Shown piece by piece: positions 38,609 through 43,420 of a DNA stretch of 43,420 bases. Origin of the DNA: a virus. Below the pieces are notes generated by a model that saw nothing but the letters and a program-made list of their open reading frames with translations, searched no databases and was not told where the DNA came from. The position numbers and the translations under genes were made by a program. How positions within the stretch are numbered: position 1 is the stretch's first letter; every line of letters begins with the position of its first letter. The stretch is taken from the IMG/VR virus record IMGVR_UViG_3300048592_000523, positions 1 to 43,420 of that record; one strand, written 5' to 3'.

Positions 38609-39205
38609 ATGGCAATGCAGCACTTTTGGCGCGATATCAAAGGCTGGGCATCCTTTCGTGAACTGTACGAGGAGATGGTCAAAGCAGCACCGGCCGACAC
38701 GCCTTCGCACTTTGTCGAAATTGGATCGTGGTTCGGCAAGAGTGCTGTGTACATGGCGGTGGAGATCGCCAATAGCGGCAAGCCAATCAAGTTTGATTGC
38801 GTCGACCCGTGGACGGATGGCGGTGCAGACTTGAAGCACAAGACGGTTGGTTGGGAAAAGGATGCGCTTTACAAGGCGTTCATCCGCAACATTCAACCGG
38901 TGCGCCACTACATCACGGCCGTGCGCGAGCGTTCGCTCGATGCAGCGCCGCGTTACGAGGATGCGTCGCTGGACTTTGTAATGATCGACGGCGACCACTC
39001 GTACGAGGCCTGCCTAGCCGATATCGATGCGTGGCTGCCCAAAGTGAAAAAGGGCGGTGTGATCGCAGGCGACGACTACAACTGGTCTGGCGTCAAGCGT
39101 GCGGTGCGCGACCGGTTCGACATGCGTGACGTCGATATCCGCTCGCACCAGCGTGTGGACAACCGCACGCTTAAGTCGTTCGAGTATTGGGTGCACAAGG
39201 TTTAA
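38609..39205 (+). CDS. Class I SAM-dependent methyltransferase
   Basis: A 198-residue methyltransferase of the Methyltransf_24 type. Motif I is FVEIGSWFGKSAVYMAVEIA, the motif II acidic loop CVDPW, then ALDFVMIDGDHSYEACLADI and GGVIAGDDYNW, where the Asp in DGDH is a usual metal/substrate contact. Enzymes of this group methylate sugar or amino groups on glycans. The gene begins two bases after the ATP-grasp stop. Substrate and target are unknown. Confidence 0.82.
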   Translation: MAMQHFWRDIKGWASFRELYEEMVKAAPADTPSHFVEIGSWFGKSAVYMAVEIANSGKPIKFDCVDPWTDGGADLKHKTVGWEKDALYKAFIRNIQPVRHYITAVRERSLDAAPRYEDASLDFVMIDGDHSYEACLADIDAWLPKVKKGGVIAGDDYNWSGVKRAVRDRFDMRDVDIRSHQRVDNRTLKSFEYWVHKV

Positions 39206-39217
39206 CGGGAGGCTGCC

Positions 39218-39511
39218 ATGTCTGAGCGTGTGATGCTGCAGGTGAATAAAACGCAGGTGGTGGATGCGGCGACCATCTTCGAGATCGATGGCCGCACCAC
39301 CGGGCTGCCCGAGGCCGAGCGCTGGGTGAACTTCAAGGCCCGCGATGCGGACGGCAAGGTGACGCTGTACAGCACCGACTTTGGTGTGGACGTGGTGCGC
39401 ACCATTGCCGAGGCCAACGACGCAATCATCCGCGCAGGCGGCAGCGTCGTGGTGTTGCAGCGTGGCAGCGACGTGCCGCCGACCATCGATACGGTTGTGG
39501 TGCCCGCGTGA
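39218..39511 (+). CDS. Hypothetical beta-rich protein (97 aa)
   Basis: The product (MSERVMLQVNKTQVVDAATI then GKVTLYSTDFGVDVVRTIAE) is made of alternating beta strands and one helix; no catalytic motif. It has a GGGAGG site, and its stop overlaps the GTG of the next gene. It could be a decoration or adaptor protein, or a partner of the modification enzymes. Confidence 0.6.
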   Translation: MSERVMLQVNKTQVVDAATIFEIDGRTTGLPEAERWVNFKARDADGKVTLYSTDFGVDVVRTIAEANDAIIRAGGSVVVLQRGSDVPPTIDTVVVPA

Positions 39512-40233
39512 TCACGTTTGTTTATACGTACTACGACAACCCGGTGATGCTGCAGACGCAGCTTGCCGCTTGGTTGCGGTACGACCAAGCTGCGCTTGCG
39601 CAGATCAAATTCATCGTCGTCGACGATGGTAGCGAGAAGCAGACAGCTTTGCCGGTGGTGCAGGGTGTAATGCAGGGCCAATGGGGCAAGCTGGACCTGC
39701 GGCTGTTTCGCGTGAACGTCAACATACCGTGGAACATGGATGGCGCGCGCAACTTGGCCATGCAGCATGTGAAAACGGAATGGGCGATGCTTTGCGACAT
39801 CGACCACCTGCTGCCGCCAAGCGAGACACTGTGGCTGCTGCAGCTACCGTTCACGCGCGGCACCGCGTACATGCCCAACCAAGTGCTTGCCGATGGGCGT
39901 TCACTCGGTCGGCCGCACCCGAACACGTACATCATGCGCAAGCAGGATTACTGGAATGTCGGTGGCTACGATGAAGACTTTGCAGGCTGGTACGGCAGCG
40001 ATGCAAACTTCCAACGCCTGCTGCGACAGTGGGGAATCGATTTGCAATACGTGTCCTCGCTGAACCTTACGGTCTACCGCAGCGAGGATATCGATGACGC
40101 GAATACCAAAGACTGGGGGCGCAACCGCACTCAATGGAGCGTGTCAAACAACCCGGCGCTGTTAGCGAAGGCACGAGGCCCCCGCTACAAGCCGATCAAC
40201 CCGGTACGCTTTCCTTGGGAGCAGCAGCTATGA
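39508..40233 (+). CDS. Family 2-type glycosyltransferase
   Basis: A 241-residue protein from GTG 39508 (GTGA overlap). GT-A fold motifs are FIVVDDGSEKQ near the N-terminus, the metal-binding DIDH in AMLCDIDHLL, the YIMRKQDYWNVGGYDEDF segment and AGWYGSDANFQRLL. The order matches single-domain GT2 enzymes that transfer a nucleotide-linked sugar to an acceptor. A transmembrane segment is absent, so it acts in the cytoplasm, likely on a virion protein or host glycan during infection. It overlaps the next gene. Confidence 0.85.
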   Translation: MITFVYTYYDNPVMLQTQLAAWLRYDQAALAQIKFIVVDDGSEKQTALPVVQGVMQGQWGKLDLRLFRVNVNIPWNMDGARNLAMQHVKTEWAMLCDIDHLLPPSETLWLLQLPFTRGTAYMPNQVLADGRSLGRPHPNTYIMRKQDYWNVGGYDEDFAGWYGSDANFQRLLRQWGIDLQYVSSLNLTVYRSEDIDDANTKDWGRNRTQWSVSNNPALLAKARGPRYKPINPVRFPWEQQL

Positions 40234-41030
40234 ATCGCGTGCACTTTGTGTCGTGGAAATGGAGCCAGACCAAACTCACTGGCAATCACCCGCTTGGTGG
40301 TGGCTACGTTGCCGAGCATGTGAATGTGATGCACGACATGCTGCTGCGCAATGTGACGATTCCATTCCGGCACGTGTGCGTCACGGACGAGCCGGGCAAT
40401 ATCAACCAGCGCGTCGACGTGCATCCGCTTTGGGATGATTTGAACGACAAGCACAACATCTGCGGCAGGCACCTGCCAAGCTGCTACCGCAGGCTCAAGC
40501 TGTTCGACCCCATCACGCAGCGCGAGATGGGCATCAGCAAGGGCGACCGCATCGTTAGCATCGACTTGGACTGCGTCATCGTGCGCAACACCGACCACCA
40601 CTGGCGCAGGCAGGAGCGGTTTGTTGGCTGGGCACGGCGCGGCAGCGTGCACCCGACCGTATTCAACGGCAGCATGTGGATGTTTACCGCAGGCGACTTG
40701 GAGGAAATCTGGACGGAGTTTGATCCGGCTACCTCGCCGCAGGAAGCAAACCGCGCTGGCTACATGGGCAGCGACCAAAGCTGGTTGTCGTACAAGCTGG
40801 TGCGCCAGAACTTTGTCGGGGGCTGGGAGCCGACCCGGGTGTTGTCGTACAGCAACGACATCTGGAACAAGCGCACCAACGCACTTAGCCGTGCGGACAT
40901 CATCTTTTTTCACGGCAGGCGTAAGCCGTGGCACGCGGAGGCCAGCAGCAAGCACCCGTGGATTCGTGACCACTGGCGCTTGTCCACCTCCACGAATCGG
41001 CAAGTCACTGGCGCTGCAATTCGCGCCTAG
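40230..41030 (+). CDS. Glycosyltransferase-like protein (DxD type)
   Basis: A 266-residue protein starting at ATG 40230 inside the previous stop. It begins MNRVHFVSWKWSQTK, followed by HVCVTDEPGN, VSIDLDCVIVRN with a D-L-D metal site, FNGSMWMFTAGDLEE, and GYMGSDQSWLSYK. The order is that of GT-A glycosyltransferases such as GT8-type. It follows the GT2 enzyme and closes the block, so the two could act in series on one acceptor. The C-terminal 50 residues are basic and may bind the acceptor. Confidence 0.8.
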   Translation: MNRVHFVSWKWSQTKLTGNHPLGGGYVAEHVNVMHDMLLRNVTIPFRHVCVTDEPGNINQRVDVHPLWDDLNDKHNICGRHLPSCYRRLKLFDPITQREMGISKGDRIVSIDLDCVIVRNTDHHWRRQERFVGWARRGSVHPTVFNGSMWMFTAGDLEEIWTEFDPATSPQEANRAGYMGSDQSWLSYKLVRQNFVGGWEPTRVLSYSNDIWNKRTNALSRADIIFFHGRRKPWHAEASSKHPWIRDHWRLSTSTNRQVTGAAIRA

Positions 41031-41062
41031 TACCCAACACCACCAACACAGGAGTGCAGCCC

Positions 41063-42319
41063 ATGGCTCGGCACATCATGGTCGACCGGCTTGAGTTTGA
41101 CGACGCGGCTCAAGTGCGTACGACCCAAAAGGGTTTCATCACAGCGATCCCGCGCGTCGCGCGTACCGGCATCCAAGTCTATTCGGGCAAGGAAGTCGGC
41201 AAGCACGATATGCAAACCGTGCGCGTGTACCGCAGCGAGGAGGAGGTATTCAAAAAGGATGCCTTTGCATCGCTGGCGCATACCACCATCACGGACGACC
41301 ATCCGGCGCAGATGGTGGACTCCACCAACTGGAGCAAGCTGGCTGTTGGCCAAGCTGACGGGGACGTGGTGCGGGACGGCGAATTCATTCGGGTGCCACT
41401 GGCGCTTATGGATGCCGGTGCAGTCGCAAAATACAAGGCAGGAAAGGCCGAACTGAGTGTCGGCTACACCTGCGATTTGGACTTCACCCCGGGGATTGAT
41501 CCTGCCTCGGGACTCGCATACGACGCGGTTCAACGGAATATCCGTGCGAACCACATCGCATTGGTCGACCGCGCACGTGGTGGCCACAAGCTTCGCATCG
41601 GTGACGACGGCACGCTGGTCGCTGATGTAACTGCTGATGATACAGCGGCCAGCAACACACAGGAGACTGATACTATGGCTGACGGTAAGCCGACCAAGAC
41701 CATCCTCATTGATGGCATCAGCGTGGCGCTCGAACAGCGTGACGCTGAATTCGTCCAGCGTGCACTCGATAGCGCGGCCAAGGCGCTGGAGACTGCCAAC
41801 GCACAAGTCGCGAAGCTGACGGCCGATGCCAAGAAGCGCGACGAGGACGAGGAAGAGGAAAAGAAAAAGAAGGAGGAACTCTTCAAGGCCAAGGACGCCG
41901 AGATCGTTGCCCTGAAAAAGCAGGTCGAGGACTCGGTGATGACCCCGGCCAAGGTCGATGCACTCGTCAAGGACCGCGCCGAGGTGATCGGCAAGGCCAA
42001 GGTGGTGCTCGGTGACAAGGCACCGAAGGATATCGATACGCTCGATTCCGATGCGGTGCGCAAGGCGGTCGTCGACCACAAGCTGGGCGATGCTGCCAAG
42101 GGCTGGGATGCTGGCCAGATCGGCGTGGCGTTCACGTCGCTCACTGCCGGTATCAAGGTCGGTGACAAATCGGCGGCCCCTGCCGGTGGTGGTGCGCAGC
42201 ACATGGCGCAGCACTTCGCGCAGACGATGCCGGTCGGTGACTCGCAAGGCGAGCCTGCCGGTTACGCGGCGTACAAAAAGCGCCTCGGTGACGGCTACAA
42301 GCAGAAGCCTGCGGCGTAA
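41063..42319 (+). CDS. Prohead protease-scaffold fusion (DUF2213-type)
   Basis: A 418-residue protein. Residues 1-200 form the DUF2213 protease-like domain: FITAIPRVARTGIQVYSGKE, LAHTTITDDHPAQMV with a candidate catalytic His, KAGKAELSVGYTCDLDF and NIRANHIALVDRAR. Residues 205-418 look like a scaffold: acidic/basic coiled coil (AKKRDEDEEEEKKKKEEL) and a helical C-terminus. ATG 41675 in the same frame, after AGGAG (41661-41665), would give a 214-residue scaffold alone, as with lambda C/Nu3. ATG 41063 follows AGGAG (41050-41054). The protein should shape the procapsid and be removed by proteolysis. Confidence 0.8.
   Translation: MARHIMVDRLEFDDAAQVRTTQKGFITAIPRVARTGIQVYSGKEVGKHDMQTVRVYRSEEEVFKKDAFASLAHTTITDDHPAQMVDSTNWSKLAVGQADGDVVRDGEFIRVPLALMDAGAVAKYKAGKAELSVGYTCDLDFTPGIDPASGLAYDAVQRNIRANHIALVDRARGGHKLRIGDDGTLVADVTADDTAASNTQETDTMADGKPTKTILIDGISVALEQRDAEFVQRALDSAAKALETANAQVAKLTADAKKRDEDEEEEKKKKEELFKAKDAEIVALKKQVEDSVMTPAKVDALVKDRAEVIGKAKVVLGDKAPKDIDTLDSDAVRKAVVDHKLGDAAKGWDAGQIGVAFTSLTAGIKVGDKSAAPAGGGAQHMAQHFAQTMPVGDSQGEPAGYAAYKKRLGDGYKQKPAA
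41661..41677 (+). promoter_or_regulatory. Internal ribosome site and start for scaffold
   Basis: AGGAG (41661-41665), nine bases, then ATG (41675-41677), in frame with the protease gene and at the domain border. The downstream product would begin MADGKPTKTILIDG. Confidence 0.55.
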
Positions 42320-42339
42320 GCCGTTCACGGGATACGGTA

Positions 42340-42358
42340 GCGCGGCCTAGCGCCGCGC
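42340..42358 (+). other. Leader hairpin before decoration gene
   Basis: GCGCGGC (42340-42346) and GCCGCGC (42352-42358) with a 5-nt loop, 50 nt before the next ATG and without a T-run. Confidence 0.45.
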
Positions 42359-42407
42359 ACCGAGCGTAACCGAGTATCACAATCCATCAACAAGGGAGTT
42401 AGGCATT

Positions 42408-42884
42408 ATGCCTTTCGTTCAGACCACCTACAGTGAGCGCATGCAGCCTGCCTTCGAGGGCATGCTCCATGGCACTGACAACGATGTTTTCACTGGCATC
42501 GTTGAAGCGGAAACGACCATCGGATTCGGCAAAGCCGTCAAGTCCGAGGCTGGTGCGGAGTCGATGAACAACATCATCGACTTTGGCGCGGCTGCTGCCA
42601 CGTTCGCTGGCATCACGGTCAAGGACCCGGCACTCGGGGCCGAGGTTACGGCGTACGGCGCTGGCAAGAATGCCGGTGTCCTGCGGCGTGGCCAGATTTG
42701 GGTGAAGTCGACCGGCGCTGCGGCGGTGGTCGGTGCCTTCGCCTATTACGTCCCGGCGACGGGCGTCATCCAAGCCAACTCCGGTGGTGGTGCTGTTGCC
42801 ATCGCTGGCTCACGCTGGGTGACCAACGCCGCGCAGGACGGACTCGCTGTGCTGTACATCCCGGGACCGGTCGCTAACGCCTAA
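42408..42884 (+). CDS. Capsid decoration-like protein (DUF2190-type)
   Basis: A 158-residue protein beginning MPFVQTTYSERMQPAFEGML and continuing with a Gly/Ala/Val-rich beta domain (FAGITVKDPALGAEVTAYGA; GQIWVKSTGAAAVVGAFAYY) and ending ASRWVTNAAQDGLAVLYIPG-like strands. This composition and the position between scaffold and major capsid genes fit the small beta-barrel cement proteins placed there in many phages. Codon use is more biased to GTC, CTC and GAC than in early genes, as expected for a highly expressed product. Family assignment is by layout and context. Confidence 0.65.
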   Translation: MPFVQTTYSERMQPAFEGMLHGTDNDVFTGIVEAETTIGFGKAVKSEAGAESMNNIIDFGAAAATFAGITVKDPALGAEVTAYGAGKNAGVLRRGQIWVKSTGAAAVVGAFAYYVPATGVIQANSGGGAVAIAGSRWVTNAAQDGLAVLYIPGPVANA

Positions 42885-42893
42885 GCCCCTGCC

Positions 42894-42913
42894 TGATTAG
42901 CGCAAGCTAATCA
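42894..42913 (+). other. Leader hairpin before major capsid gene
   Basis: TGATTAGC (42894-42901), loop GCAA, GCTAATCA (42906-42913), a perfect 8-bp stem. A second small hairpin GGCGC/GCGCC follows. Both lie between the decoration stop and the capsid start and lack a T-run. Confidence 0.5.
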
Positions 42914-42965
42914 TCAGGGCGCTTACGCGCCACGCTACCCGAACCACAATCGAAAGGACTAAAAG

Positions 42966-43420
42966 ATGTTTCTTCCCGACGCACAACAGGCGCTGGGCTT
43001 TGTCGTAAGCCAGACCTCGCACATCGAGGCCACGGTGTACGAGGAGCAGTATCCCGAGATTCAGTACGACAAGCTGATCCCGATCGATACCAGCGCCAAC
43101 GAATGGGCCAAGTCCGTCACGTACTACTCGATGAACAAAGTCGGCGCAGCCGGTTGGTTTCATCACTACGCGAAGGACATCCACGTTGCCGACAGCGAGC
43201 GTGCGAAGCACGAGGTCGGTGTCGAGATGGCCGACATCGGCTACCGCTGGTCTCTGGAAGAGATCGGCCAAGCGATGATGACCGGTACGCCGCTGCAGGC
43301 CGAACGGGCTGCGGCTGCGCGCCGTGCATACGAGGAGTTCATGGACGAGAAGGCCCTGTTCGGTGATGCCGACAAGGGAATTTTCGGCCTGCTGAACTAC
43401 CCGGGCATCACGACCACCAC
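42966..43420 (+). CDS. Major capsid protein, N-terminal part (partial at right edge)
   Basis: ATG 42966 follows AAAGGA and the frame stays open to the last base, 151 complete codons. The product begins MFLPDAQQALGFVVSQTSHI, then EEQYPEIQYDKLIPIDTSAN, SVTYYSMNKVGAAGWFHHYA and MADIGYRWSLEEIGQAMMTG. The order resembles DUF2184-type capsid proteins, in which an N-terminal arm is followed by the Y..LIP.DTS segment and a spine helix. It is the main shell protein and is shaped by the scaffold at 41063. The rest of the P-domain and A-domain lies beyond the window. Confidence 0.8.
   Translation, partial: MFLPDAQQALGFVVSQTSHIEATVYEEQYPEIQYDKLIPIDTSANEWAKSVTYYSMNKVGAAGWFHHYAKDIHVADSERAKHEVGVEMADIGYRWSLEEIGQAMMTGTPLQAERAAAARRAYEEFMDEKALFGDADKGIFGLLNYPGITTT

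Overview
The window is one continuous stretch of a tailed double-stranded DNA phage genome. Every convincing gene lies on the + strand, and genes are packed end to end with ATGA, TGATG and GTGA overlaps. GGAGG-type ribosome sites precede most starts, and TTG/GTG starts occur. The right edge is cut inside the major capsid protein gene and the left edge inside a DnaB-like helicase gene, so lysis and tail genes are not visible. The composition is GC-rich. A GcrA-family regulator (28406-29137) points to an alphaproteobacterial host, because GcrA is a hallmark of that class; this is inference. No tRNA, CRISPR array, integrase or insertion sequence was recognised.

Layout: 1-9439 holds replication and early genes: DnaB-like helicase C-terminus, SNF2-type helicase, a DUF932 protein, small unknown proteins, a DnaG-type primase and a sigma-like protein. 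9579-16870 holds a D-rich repeat protein, a probable beta-type sliding clamp, a family A DNA polymerase with an N-terminal uracil-DNA-glycosylase-like domain, and a DnaX-type clamp loader. 16863-26173 holds recombination and nucleotide genes: an ssDNA-binding protein with a long charged repeat tail, a RecA-like recombinase, dCTP deaminase, a PD-(D/E)XK nuclease, a DNA methyltransferase, and an SbcD/SbcC-like pair. 26399-26893 is a NusG-like factor followed by a clear intrinsic terminator. 27018-43420 is the virion module: a small membrane protein, putative terminase small subunit, GcrA-like protein, large terminase, portal with an Acb1-like 2H phosphoesterase tail, Mu gpF-like head protein, a collagen-like fibre, a five-enzyme sugar/ligase/methyltransferase/glycosyltransferase block, protease-scaffold, a decoration-like protein and the major capsid protein.

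The most unusual structure involves two homing-endonuclease-like genes. At 14852-15277 (between polymerase and clamp loader) and 20686-21201 (between dCTP deaminase and nuclease), the gene junction is present twice, once on each side of the inserted gene. At the first site the polymerase ends in APGWKSWKQISG-stop, and 440 bp downstream, over the start of the clamp loader, the same frame encodes APGWKACKRISG-stop. At the second site the first residues of the HNH protein copy the first residues of the nuclease behind it. Each element therefore appears to have carried a diverged replacement for the gene end it interrupted.

Other points of interest are repeated, structurally conserved stem-loop leaders in front of several genes, the possible anti-CBASS domain on the portal, the virion-modification cassette placed beside the collagen-like fibre, an internal in-frame scaffold start in the protease gene, and charged DEPAPR-type repeats shared by two replication-region proteins.
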